From the NCBI GenBank assembly GCA_021927905.1, contig BLLK01000022.1, positions 1,736,001 through 1,800,000 of the forward strand: DNA of 64,000 nucleotides, in the 5' to 3' direction. Made by a program: the position numbers and the translations under genes. The notes beneath the pieces are model-generated. The model did not search any database. It saw nothing but the letters and a program-made list of their open reading frames with translations, and was not told where the DNA came from. Positions 1 to 9,349 of the stretch are shown here, one piece after another; positions within the stretch are counted from its first letter, which is position 1; each line of letters begins with the position of its first letter. This DNA is from Chaetoceros tenuissimus. Taxonomy: Eukaryota > Bacillariophyta > Thalassiosirophyceae > Chaetocerotales > Chaetocerotaceae.

Positions 1-224
1 GACTTGGTTGAAGTACAGACGATAGCGATCTTGATACTACTAAAAAGGCCATTTCCAGCTTGAAATAGACACAGGATGACTGTCTTTGATGGCAGCTTCT
101 CATTTTTTGATGTTCTCATTGAAGAATGGAGTCAGTATCTAGTCAATGGAATGTGATCAATTACAGGCTCGCACTTTTGCAATAGGCAATCGTGTTCACA
201 AATTCATTCAAACAAACTAACCAA

Positions 225-1059
225 ATGGAATATATTCAAACACAATTCTTTAATCTCGAGTCAAACAGTTTTATCCATTGCTCATTCCAAAGTACTCGTT
301 GCAAAGATTGCAACGATTTGGTTGCTGATACAAGGGATACTTTTTAGCATTTCACCAAACTTTGTTGCCAGAGTATATGGTGATAAAAAGAAGCTATCAC
401 CATCTGATGAAAAACTCGTTCGTCTGACTTATTTGACCATGATTATGACTGCTGTTCATTCCTTTTACACCATCATTATGAACTATGACCAAAAAATACC
501 AAGAGAGATCAGCTGGGCTATTATTATTCTCGAAGACCTAATCTCAGTCTATAAGGACCCAGATACAAGAGATCTTCCGCCATTCATGAAGTTCAGAGTC
601 TATGCATCCGGCTTCTGTATGTTTTTCATTCTAAAGTTCTTTTTGGACGAGAACTTTTCTTATTTTGTATATCTCCTTAAATTGGGATTACCTGCATTTT
701 TCAGTACAGAAAAAGCAATCGAGGACCATGACGAAAGTATCAGACGTGATAGTGTCACTCCTCTCTATATGAATAGAGCGGGCATGGTAGCGTCTGCATT
801 TGGATCTTATGGTTTGGCTCTATGGTGGTTTTCGTCCATCGAAAAAGGAGAGATTCTTTCGTTGGAAAAAAGTATTACTGCCTTTGGAATATTCTATGCT
901 ACGTCGACAACGCTGCACATGATCAATATTCTCTTCAAGAGAAATTTCCATAAACAAGTTGAAGAAGTTGTGAAGATCAATTGGAATTTGATTTATATGG
1001 ATATGGTGCTTGATTTCATTTTTGCATATCTTTTGCTTTGTCCCTTAGTGAACAAATAA
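225..1059 (+). CDS. Multi-pass membrane protein, family not recognised
   Basis: The reading frame ending at 1059 is open from 157 but has no ATG until about 40 codons past 322, so the start needs an upstream exon. An ATG at 225 becomes in-frame if an intron of 88 nt (260-347, GTCAAA donor, TTTTTAG acceptor) is removed, giving about 248 aa. The donor is weak, so the 5' end is tentative. The protein has about five hydrophobic stretches: near LTYLTMIMTAVHSF, FRVYASGFCMFFILKFF, ASAFGSYGLALWWF, AFGIFYATSTTLHMI and MVLDFIFAYLLLCPLV. I see no signature motif and do not assign a function. It is convergent with the FkbM gene, with only about 50 bp between the stops. Confidence 0.5.
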
Positions 1060-1108
1060 GTAAGAGCAACAGAAAAGACATGCATATAAGATAAATCGAA
1101 AGTTATTT

Positions 1109-4100
1109 CTAAAGACCATCTGATTTCTTCAAGAAAACTTCTGCTCCTCCCATCTTCTCTACACGATACCCTGCATCCTTGAACCTCTGTAAATACAAAT
1201 CAGCATCGCCGCCATTCCCTGAACCCTTCTCTTTGATCCATGACGGCTGATATTCCGATAGAATGTTCAGAATGCCTCCATCTAGCAACACATTCATACC
1301 ACCTTCCAGCACGTTGCCCTCAAACCCTTCACAGTCAAGCTTTGCCGCTATTATATTCATCGATTTCACTTTCTCTGTTGTCAAGACATCATCTAAACGC
1401 TTCACAATGACCTTCTGACGTATCGAATATCCCTTCTGTATTGACAAGTCTTCCTCATTCGCAACACACTTGATGTGTCCATCACCTACATTTCCATCGT
1501 CTGAGTACAAGAAGCACGTTTCTTCCTTCACACCAAGACCATGCTCGTATAGTGTGACTCTATCGGATACGCCATTATCAATATTTGTCTGTTCTTCCAG
1601 TGATCTCTTGATCATTTGATAGTTTTGCTCCATAGGCTCGAAAGCGACCACATTCACACCAAGTGCTGCCATGTTGAGCGAAAACCATCCAATGTTTGCA
1701 CCTATGTCTAAGAATGTCAGCTCCGATAGTGGTATATTATGCTTCGCACTGTACTGTAGAAAGATGTTCTTTAAAGAATTGATGAAACCCGTTTCCCAAC
1801 CACTGCCCCTGATTTGATTGCTGACGATATCCTTTGAGTTGTATATTTGAATCGCAAAAGGATTCTTGTTGATGGTCTTTTGAACTACCATAGTCCTTGG
1901 ATACTGTGTAGTTTGCTTGGTAGATGTTATGTTCTGATCTAGGACTTTGTTCATTGGCTCAGATTTCTTCAAGAAGACTTCTGCTCCTCCCATCTTCTCT
2001 ACGCGATACCCTGCATCCTTGAACCTCTGTAAATACAAATCAGCATCGCCGCCATTCCCTGAACCCTTCTCTTTGATCCATGACGGCTGATATTCCGATA
2101 GAATGTTCAGAATGCCTCCATCTAGCAACACATTCATACCACCTTCCAGCACGTTGCCCTCAAACCCTTCACAGTCAAGCTTTGCCGCTATTATATTCAT
2201 CGATTTCACTTTCTCTGTTGTCAAGACATCATCTAAACGCTTCACAATGACCTTCTGACGTATCGAATATCCCTTCTGTATTGACAAGTCTTCCTCACTT
2301 GCAACACACTTGATGTGTCCATCACCTACATTTCCATCGTCTGAGTACAAGAAGCACGTTTCTTCCTTCACACCAAGACCATGCTCGTATAGTGTGACTC
2401 TATCGGATACGCCATTATCAATATTTGTCTGTTCTTCCAGTGATCTCTTGATCATTTGATAGTTTTGCTCCATAGGCTCGAAAGCGACCACATTCACACC
2501 AAGTGCTGCCATGTTGAGCGAAAACCATCCAATGTTTGCACCTATGTCTAAGAATGTCAGCTCCGATAGTGGTATATTATGCTTCGCACTATACTGTAAA
2601 AAGATGATCTTTAAAGAATTGATGAAACCCGTTTCCCATCCACTGCCCCTGATTTGATTGCTGACGATATCCTTTGAGTTATATATTTGAATCGCAAAAG
2701 GGTTCTTGTTGATGGTCTTTTGAACTACCATAGTCCTTGGATATTGTGTAGTTTGCTTGGTAGATGTTATGTTCTGATCTAGGACTTTGTTCATTGGCTC
2801 AGATTTCTTCAAGAAGACTTCTGCTCCTCCCATCTTCTCTACACGATACCCTGCATCCTTGAACCTCTGTAAATACAAATCAGCATCGCCGCCATTCCCT
2901 GAACCCTTCTCTTTGATCCATGACGGCTGATATTCCGATAGAATGTTCAGAATGCCTCCATCTAGCAACACATTCATACCACCTTCCAGCACGTTGCCCT
3001 CAAACCCTTCACAGTCAAGCTTTGCCGCTATTATATTCATCGATTTCACTTTCTCTGTTGTCAAGACATCATCTAAACGCTTCACAATGACCTTCTGACG
3101 TATCGAATATCCCTTCTGTATTGACAAGTCTTCCTCACTTGCAACACACTTGATGTGTCCATCACCTACATTTCCATCGTCTGAGTACAAGAAGCACGTT
3201 TCTTCCTTCACACCAAGACCATGCTCGTATAGTGTGACTCTATCGGATACGCCATTATCAATATTTGTCTGTTCTTCCAGTGATCTCTTGATCATTTGAT
3301 AGTTTTGCTCCATAGGCTCGAAAGCGACCACATTCACACCAAGTGCTGCCATGTTGAGCGAAAACCATCCAATGTTTGCACCTATGTCTAAGAATGTCAG
3401 CTCCGATAGTGGTATATTATGCTTCGCACTATACTGTAAAAAGATGATCTTTAAAGAATTGATGAAACCCGTTTCCCAACCACTGCCCCTGATTTGATTG
3501 CTGACGATATCCTTTGAGTTGTATATTTGAATCGCAAAAGGATTCTTGTTGATGGTCTTTTGAACTACCATAGTCCTTGGATACTGTGTAGTTTGCTTGG
3601 TAGATGTTATGTTCTGATCTAGGACTTTGTTCATTGGCTCAGATTTCTTCAAGAAGACTTCTGCTCCTCCCATCTTCTCTACACGATACCCTGCATCCTT
3701 AAACCTCTGTAAATACAAATCAGCATCGCCGCCATCCCCTGAACCCTTCTCTTTGATCCATGACGGCTGATATTCCGATAGAATGTTCAGAATGCCTCCA
3801 TCTAGCAACACATTCATACCACCTTCCAGCACGTTGCCCTCAAACCCTTCACAGTCAAGCTTTGCCGCTATTATATTCATCGATTTCACTTTCTCTGTTG
3901 TCAAGACATCATCTAAACGCTTCACAATGACCTTCTGACGTATCGAATATCCCTTCTGTATTGACAAGTCTTCCTCACTTGCAACACACTTGATGTGTCC
4001 ATCACCTACATTTATATCGCCCGAGTACAAGAAGCATGTTTCTTCCTTCACACCGAGACCATGCTCGTATAGTGTGACTCTACCAGATACGCCGTTGTCA

Positions 4101-4771
4101 ATATTTATCTGTTCTTCCAGCGATCTCTTGATCATTTCGTAGTTTTGCTCCATAGGCTCGAATGCTATCACATTCACACCAAGCGCTGCCATATTGAGCG
4201 AAAACCAACCAATGTTTGCGCCAATATCTAAGAATGTCAGCTCTGATAATGGCACATTATGCTTCGCACTATACTGTAGAAAGATGTTCTTTAAAGATGC
4301 GATGAAACTCATTTCCCATCCTCTGCGCCTGATTTCATTGCTGACAATATCATTTGAGTTGTATATTTGAATTGCGAAAGGGTTCTTGTTGATGGTCTTT
4401 TGAACTACCATAGTCCTTGGATATTGTGTGGTGTTTGTATGAGTTTCCTTGGCAGTTGCCGTATTATTCTCATTTTCTGTTCTGCTCTGCTCTGCATCCA
4501 TATTCATGTTTCTATTCTCTTTTCTCTTCACGTTGTCATCTTTAGATTTTATTTTTGTGAGTACACTTTGGTTTGACTTTTGTAAAGTGTTGTTACTTCC
4601 TATTTTAAAGACATCAGACTTTTGATATGCTTTCTTCAAATTTTCGATGTCCTTTGTATATATTACCATGTGTAGGCAGCATCCTAAGAAGATACACCCA
4701 AGTGTGAGATACCACTTTGATACTATCTGTCTTCTTGTATTACTAGGAGTACTTGCTCGTCCTCGCAACAT
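1109..4771 (-). CDS. Type II membrane protein with four fused FkbM-type methyltransferase domains
   Basis: Predicted 1220 aa from the ATG at 4771; the frame extends further 5' only through a GTG. A single transmembrane anchor near residues 18-38 (WYLTLGCIFLGCCLHMVIY) and a low-complexity Asn/Lys-rich stem precede four copies of a Methyltransf_21/FkbM domain of 280 aa each, about residues 127-406, 407-686, 687-966 and 967-1220. Each copy keeps the SAM-binding motif FLDIGANIGWFSL, the acidic strand AFEPMEQN and a KLDCEGFEGNVLEGG segment, so all four could be catalytic. Known FkbM proteins usually have one domain and O-methylate small molecules or sugars. The type II topology suggests a Golgi-lumen role on glycans, which is inference. 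The last three copies are almost identical even at silent sites; the N-terminal one is more diverged. Confidence 0.85.
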   Translation of the reverse strand: MLRGRASTPSNTRRQIVSKWYLTLGCIFLGCCLHMVIYTKDIENLKKAYQKSDVFKIGSNNTLQKSNQSVLTKIKSKDDNVKRKENRNMNMDAEQSRTENENNTATAKETHTNTTQYPRTMVVQKTINKNPFAIQIYNSNDIVSNEIRRRGWEMSFIASLKNIFLQYSAKHNVPLSELTFLDIGANIGWFSLNMAALGVNVIAFEPMEQNYEMIKRSLEEQINIDNGVSGRVTLYEHGLGVKEETCFLYSGDINVGDGHIKCVASEEDLSIQKGYSIRQKVIVKRLDDVLTTEKVKSMNIIAAKLDCEGFEGNVLEGGMNVLLDGGILNILSEYQPSWIKEKGSGDGGDADLYLQRFKDAGYRVEKMGGAEVFLKKSEPMNKVLDQNITSTKQTTQYPRTMVVQKTINKNPFAIQIYNSKDIVSNQIRGSGWETGFINSLKIIFLQYSAKHNIPLSELTFLDIGANIGWFSLNMAALGVNVVAFEPMEQNYQMIKRSLEEQTNIDNGVSDRVTLYEHGLGVKEETCFLYSDDGNVGDGHIKCVASEEDLSIQKGYSIRQKVIVKRLDDVLTTEKVKSMNIIAAKLDCEGFEGNVLEGGMNVLLDGGILNILSEYQPSWIKEKGSGNGGDADLYLQRFKDAGYRVEKMGGAEVFLKKSEPMNKVLDQNITSTKQTTQYPRTMVVQKTINKNPFAIQIYNSKDIVSNQIRGSGWETGFINSLKIIFLQYSAKHNIPLSELTFLDIGANIGWFSLNMAALGVNVVAFEPMEQNYQMIKRSLEEQTNIDNGVSDRVTLYEHGLGVKEETCFLYSDDGNVGDGHIKCVASEEDLSIQKGYSIRQKVIVKRLDDVLTTEKVKSMNIIAAKLDCEGFEGNVLEGGMNVLLDGGILNILSEYQPSWIKEKGSGNGGDADLYLQRFKDAGYRVEKMGGAEVFLKKSEPMNKVLDQNITSTKQTTQYPRTMVVQKTINKNPFAIQIYNSKDIVSNQIRGSGWETGFINSLKNIFLQYSAKHNIPLSELTFLDIGANIGWFSLNMAALGVNVVAFEPMEQNYQMIKRSLEEQTNIDNGVSDRVTLYEHGLGVKEETCFLYSDDGNVGDGHIKCVANEEDLSIQKGYSIRQKVIVKRLDDVLTTEKVKSMNIIAAKLDCEGFEGNVLEGGMNVLLDGGILNILSEYQPSWIKEKGSGNGGDADLYLQRFKDAGYRVEKMGGAEVFLKKSDGL
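1120..4430 (-). repeat. 840-bp coding tandem repeat, four units
   Basis: Sequence recurs with an exact 840-bp period and no indel: units at 1120-1959, 1960-2799, 2800-3639 and 3640 to about 4430. The three 3'-proximal units differ at only a handful of bases. The unit at 3640 begins to diverge beyond about 4000. Each unit encodes one FkbM domain plus its linker (DQNITSTKQTTQYPRTM). Confidence 0.95.
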
Positions 4772-5305
4772 GACTCGACTCCTGTCTAGACTAGGTGAAT
4801 ACTTAGTAGCGAGAAAAAGATGAGTTATTGTTCTTTCTGTTGAAGCCACTTGGGAAACTTGTGCAACTAGGATATCCTACCTTATCATTACAATTCAACT
4901 CTTTCTTATTGTTTAGGAATATTCGTAACATATCTCTTTGAGATGATGAGATGAAGATGATGTGATTTTTTGTGATTTGGATTTCTTTTTTGAGAACAGT
5001 ACTCCATTGACTTGTCAATAAGCTAATTCCATAGCTTTTAGCTGCAAGAAAGTCATTGTTTTTGGTCGAGAAAAAAAGAAGAGATGATTTCATTTTTCAT
5101 TCCATTACTTTCCATAATATTATGATATGTAAGAAAAATTGAATTTCACTTCGTTACAAGCGAAACTAATTTTATTCTACCTGAAACGCATAGGTTGCTT
5201 CAATAAGCAAGTTGAGTATAGCTACTTCTTTACAACAGAATATGAGTATATTCATATAGTGTACATCCAAGATCGGAGAATCGAAATTCCTTTTATGAAA
5301 TCTTA
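4772..5305. other. Intergenic, upstream of the FkbM gene
   Basis: The 5' flank of the FkbM gene. It contains AT-rich sequence and spurious open frames without codon structure or motifs. No gene or RNA recognised. Confidence 0.5.
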
Positions 5306-6002
5306 TCACGGTTTCATCACTTCTACCACCATCATCTTCAGAACATAATATCGAATGATATCCAACTCTGTGATATCTGTAAAAAGATTCTCTTTCAAGT
5401 ATACAGATGGCGTAATACCAATATCATTTTCAACCTTGAACGCGATGAGTCCTGTCTCTTGAAGATTTGCCTTTTCTACTATATCATCAACAGTCATTTC
5501 GTAGAGCTACAAAGTCGATGCAGTGTGGCTTGCTCGTCACTGTTGACATTTTTAATCCAATGGAGGAATTTCTGAGATTGATATGCACTATAAGGATTCT
5601 TTTTGAAAAGGATTGTAGAGTAAATAACATTTGGACAGGCAATTCGTGTATCTTGCGGTACATTGAATATAGTCAATTTCTTATTTTTTGGGATGCATAC
5701 CACTGTATTTCTTTGCATTTTCGTGGAACAAAGACACTAGAGAGCCAACAGTATTCAAAAGCTCCCCAGCCAATGAATTCTAAATTGCTCGGCCACGCAC
5801 GTAACAGAGGTAAGATGTTCACACCAACCAAATGCATACCTTTCAATTCTAATTACTGTGTCTGCAAATATGACTCTTTTGGTGATCTTTCTGAGCGATG
5901 GATATGTTTATTGCTGAGCTCAAGAGTGAGCTTTTGATAGTATAATTGCTTTGAACCGTCATAAAAGAGGGTCCAAAGACCATCTACAAGCTCACATTTC
6001 AT
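5306..6002 (-). pseudogene. Decayed copy of the LRR_5-like 'VDGLVTLFYDGS' family
   Basis: On the minus strand, an ATG at 6002 begins a recognisable family N-terminus (VDGLWTLFYDGSK). The frame then breaks, loses the charged segment, and resumes in other frames with FADTVIRIERYAF, then LTIFNVPQDTR plus WIKNVNSDEQATLHRLCSS, and finally GLIAFKVENDIGITPSVYL near 5400. The order and spacing match the intact paralogues at 8147-8983 and 55074-55925, with an internal deletion and at least two frameshifts. It is most simply a dead copy. Its intact relative lies 2.1 kb away in the same orientation. Confidence 0.8.
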
Positions 6003-6469
6003 CTTGTTTCAAAGCCCTACATATAACAATACTGTACTTCTAACGCTGCCAGCCTATATTTGGTGCTACCAATAGAAATGAATGCGCTATATGAAAGGAA
6101 TAGAAAGCATCACGATTGAATGGCTCTTCTAAAAAGTGATTGTTTTTGTTACGGAGAGTTCGAAAGACTTCGAATTTGTTTCGAGAAATTCGGAAAGGTG
6201 AAGTCTTCCTTTTTGTAGTCATTGAGCTATTTTTGGATCTTTAGTCGTATCTACACGTCACGAGCGAATGTCATTGTAAACAAGCGTGAGTGCATCAAAA
6301 AATGTGTGAGAAGAAGCCAAAAGCCAAAAGCGAGAAGACCTAGTAAATATCATGAGAACACTATACACTAATTATAACATGCAACTTTCATCCGTATAAA
6401 TATTCATGTTTCCTTTTATGATAGCTGGAAGCTCTATGCAAACGTGAGTAAAGAACCCCTAGCTAGAGT
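6003..6469. other. Intergenic, presumed promoter of the 6470 gene
   Basis: 467 bp between the pseudogene start and the ATG at 6470. AT-rich; no motif I can defend. An open frame on the minus strand at 6040-6222 looks random. Confidence 0.4.
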
Positions 6470-8119
6470 ATGAAAAGATCATCTAGCGAAGCAGATTTGT
6501 CACCTCGTGAGGAAGAGGATGAAGAGGATGATCCGTTCCAATCTTGGATAGATTACAGTAAAAGTAATTCCAATACCAAAGAAGCAACACTCCAGTCCCC
6601 ATTAGCAAAAGCTAAAAATGTATTACAGTTTACTCTCGAGTGTGTATTCATGTGGAATTGCCCAAATATTGATTGGCATGATATAGACGATCGGCTTCAG
6701 ATGATGGAATTTGTCACAGATTGGTTAGGTTCTGATACTGAAGAAGATAGGAATAAGAGAATTCCCAGCTTATTCAAATTATGTGCACAAAGAATCGCAA
6801 TGGAACTATTTCATAAGTTTGTTGCTGATATTGATATCAACTTTGAGGAGGCAAGATTACTTTACTTCACTGACACATTGCAAAATGAGATCCTATCCGA
6901 ATTGAAGAAGATGGATGTGTCAGCGTTTTTGCATGAGTATATTGTGGAAGAGGTTTATATATTTACAATAGTTTATCTTTTGTATATCGACATAAGGAAA
7001 CTGGAATACGAGCCCGAAGATAGGGAAGAGCTTACTATCCCAATTCGTCGGAGTTCATATGATGATTGCTGGTGGCCTAATAAAGGTAGAAATTTAGTTA
7101 CAGATGCAGTTAGAAATCATGGAAGAGGCTCGTTCGCAAAAGCAGGATTACTACCATACTCTGCATTTCTAAACATGAAAAGATTTGGAAATATATGGCC
7201 TATTGATGTTCTTTGGCATATGACTTATTTCGATTGCGAGCTTGGATCACTGAGAATAAATCATCCATTCGCGGCTTCGGTCGCTGTAGTTCCTATCATA
7301 GCTGCATTATTTGCATTCTACATACACGCAGATGAATCTTATGAAGCGTCACATGATGATGTAGAGAACCACTTAGTTCCATGGTGCAAAGCGGTGTATC
7401 CAGAGACAACACAAAAAGATATGGCTGAATTGTACTCCTCCATGGTCAAGGTTTCGCATTTCAAAGCTTTATCTCAGAATATATATAATCTTCAACCATT
7501 GAAAATGAATATGGCTAAAAATCGCAAATTTTTTCAAGACATTATTGATATTATACAAGTGATTAAGGAATTTGGCATTCCTTGTAAATACGAAGGTTTC
7601 TGTGGAACAGTCCGAAGCGTTCGTTTCAATGGAAACTATACTAAGTTTGAACTTTTAAGGAATGCAATGATTATTGGCGGAATAGAAAGAAGTGTAAATG
7701 TATTAGACCTCGAGGACTGTATAAACTTGGACAAAGAATGCCTCGAAGCCATTTGCAAATGGCTTAGACCAAAAACTGTATATCTGAAAGGAACTCCGTT
7801 CAATATTCACAGCCCAATTCTGAACAAAATTAAAAAGAGTGAAGGTGGTGAGAAAGAAACTCAAAGAAAGAATGGAAAGCGAAAACCAAAGGACCATTCT
7901 TCCATTAGTTTCTCATTTGAACCGAGGGTAACCAAGGAAAAGTTAGAAAAAGCCAATAAAAGATTACAGGATGAAAATATTTCCCTAAAGAAACAAGTTG
8001 ATGACCTCAAGGATAGGATTATATTCGGGTCTAACCAAATCGTCCAAGAGAAAACTAGAACAAATAACGGCCGTGAAGAGAGCAGACAAGTACCGCAACG
8101 TCAATGCCTAATTATGTAA
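6470..8119 (+). CDS. Unrecognised 549-aa protein with coiled coil and C-terminal CaaX box
   Basis: An intronless frame from a clear ATG. The N-terminus is acidic (Glu/Asp run at residues 13-21). A hydrophobic stretch at about residues 267-286 (FAASVAVVPIIAALFAFYI) could be one membrane helix or a buried core. A short LRR-like phrase (VLDLEDCINLDKECLEAI) lies near residue 410. A basic segment and a coiled coil (about 487-520, KANKRLQDENISLKKQVDD) precede the end. The last four residues are CLIM, a CaaX box whose Met favours farnesylation, so membrane anchoring at the C-terminus is plausible. I recognise no enzymatic family. It is convergent with the LRR_5 gene, with 27 bp between the stops. 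Confidence 0.75.
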   Translation: MKRSSSEADLSPREEEDEEDDPFQSWIDYSKSNSNTKEATLQSPLAKAKNVLQFTLECVFMWNCPNIDWHDIDDRLQMMEFVTDWLGSDTEEDRNKRIPSLFKLCAQRIAMELFHKFVADIDINFEEARLLYFTDTLQNEILSELKKMDVSAFLHEYIVEEVYIFTIVYLLYIDIRKLEYEPEDREELTIPIRRSSYDDCWWPNKGRNLVTDAVRNHGRGSFAKAGLLPYSAFLNMKRFGNIWPIDVLWHMTYFDCELGSLRINHPFAASVAVVPIIAALFAFYIHADESYEASHDDVENHLVPWCKAVYPETTQKDMAELYSSMVKVSHFKALSQNIYNLQPLKMNMAKNRKFFQDIIDIIQVIKEFGIPCKYEGFCGTVRSVRFNGNYTKFELLRNAMIIGGIERSVNVLDLEDCINLDKECLEAICKWLRPKTVYLKGTPFNIHSPILNKIKKSEGGEKETQRKNGKRKPKDHSSISFSFEPRVTKEKLEKANKRLQDENISLKKQVDDLKDRIIFGSNQIVQEKTRTNNGREESRQVPQRQCLIM

Positions 8120-8146
8120 TATACAGTAAAAAGAATGTATCTTGGT

Positions 8147-8983
8147 TTAACTTTCAGTCATCTTAGTTACATAATGACGAATAATCTCAATTTGCGTAAT
8201 ATCTGCATAAGGATTTTCTTCCAAGTATCTACATGGACTTATTCCAACTTCATTTTTTATTGTAAAAGATGCTATGCCTTTGTTTTCAATCACCGCAAAG
8301 ATGGATTCCGCGGTAGGTCTAAAGGAACAACAGATTCTATTCAAAGTATTCTTTTCACCAAGATTGACATTCATAGCCCAGTGCTGAGAAAACCAAGCCC
8401 TTTCATCATCTGACTCATATGGAGCATATTCAATCAATTTCGATCCATGAATTATATGGTCCCCTAGCTCAATCGATTCTGGAGCTTGAAAAATTGCCAA
8501 GTTCTCATTTTTGGCAAAGGCGAAATCTCGAATCTCTCTACATCTTGGTGGAAGATAGACACTCGAAAGGTTACATCCACTAAATGTACGGATTCCAATA
8601 TGTTCCAAGTCGATCGGCCACTTGATGTACACAATGTTTAGACAATGTGAAAAGGCGTAATTTCCAATTCTCACGACAGTATTTGAAAAGATGACTCTTT
8701 TGATGTTTCTACAATTGTAGAAAGTACTGTATGGAATCTCAGTTACCCCTTCGACCACTATTATCTGCTGCAATGGTTGTCTTTCTTTCCAATATTTCTT
8801 GGCTTCATCAGACACTCGATGGAAAGTAAAATGCCTTTGGTGATTGTTCAGATCTTCTTCAGTTGGATTCTCATAATTATTCCATACCTTCACCCGTAGC
8901 TCTCGCTCAAGACGACGATTCACCATCACTGACCCGTCGTAAAAGAGAGTCACGAGACCATCAACTGTGGCAACCCTCATCAT
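8147..8983 (-). CDS. LRR_5 (BspA-like) leucine-rich repeat protein
   Basis: An intact 278-aa member of the family beginning MRVATVDGLVTLFYDGS. Two adjacent ATGs (8983 and 8980) exist; paralogues start at the second. After a variable charged segment comes QQIIVVEGVTEIPYSTF, then about four LRR_5/BspA-like repeats (IKRVIFSNTVVRIGNYAF, HIGIRTFSGCNLSSVYLP, IRDFAFAKNENLAIFQAP). A family-specific C-terminal part follows (SFTIKNEVGISPCRYLEENP). LRR_5 domains are protein-binding scaffolds; the partner and location are unknown. No signal peptide or membrane segment is seen, so it is probably cytosolic or nuclear. It is diverged from the copies at 55-60 kb. Confidence 0.85.
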   Translation of the reverse strand: MMRVATVDGLVTLFYDGSVMVNRRLERELRVKVWNNYENPTEEDLNNHQRHFTFHRVSDEAKKYWKERQPLQQIIVVEGVTEIPYSTFYNCRNIKRVIFSNTVVRIGNYAFSHCLNIVYIKWPIDLEHIGIRTFSGCNLSSVYLPPRCREIRDFAFAKNENLAIFQAPESIELGDHIIHGSKLIEYAPYESDDERAWFSQHWAMNVNLGEKNTLNRICCSFRPTAESIFAVIENKGIASFTIKNEVGISPCRYLEENPYADITQIEIIRHYVTKMTES

Positions 8984-9349
8984 TAAAGAGCTGTACCAGG
9001 TTGCCGTAGGAGGTCTATTGAAAATGTATATGTTTCAGATGGTCCTTTCGCTTCTCCATCATCAATAAGAAGGTTACGTTTTATGTTACTTTCCAAAGTG
9101 TGTGTTTCTTTTTTGTTCTCAGAAGTCTTCTCATTTTTGAAATAAAGATTTTGGCTACTTTAGACACTTCACTATTGCCCTTCGTGCTAAATCGTTCAGA
9201 CGCGCCACTTTTTCGCACTTTTCTACGTCAGTTCTTTCGTGGAGAGAAAATATGCATCATCATCAGCACAACATGAATCATCAGATATCGATGGAAGCCA
9301 GCATATCATATCCATACAACATACAGGATACCATTAATCTGATTCAACC
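8984..9349. promoter_or_regulatory. Divergent promoter region
   Basis: 366 bp between two divergent starts (LRR_5 on the minus strand, SAP protein on the plus strand). It holds CGCGCCACTTTTTCG at 9201-9215, a GCGC core followed by a T tract that recurs at 28062, 43387 and, inverted, 35368. A CTACGTCAG lies just downstream, resembling half of a bZIP/CRE site. Confidence 0.45.

Noticed and set aside
4803-5093. 96-codon open frame upstream of the FkbM gene
   Set aside because: Overlaps the FkbM 5' end in another phase, no motif or codon bias.
5467-5937. 156-codon plus-strand open frame
   Set aside because: Antisense shadow of the LRR_5 pseudogene, which explains the sequence better.
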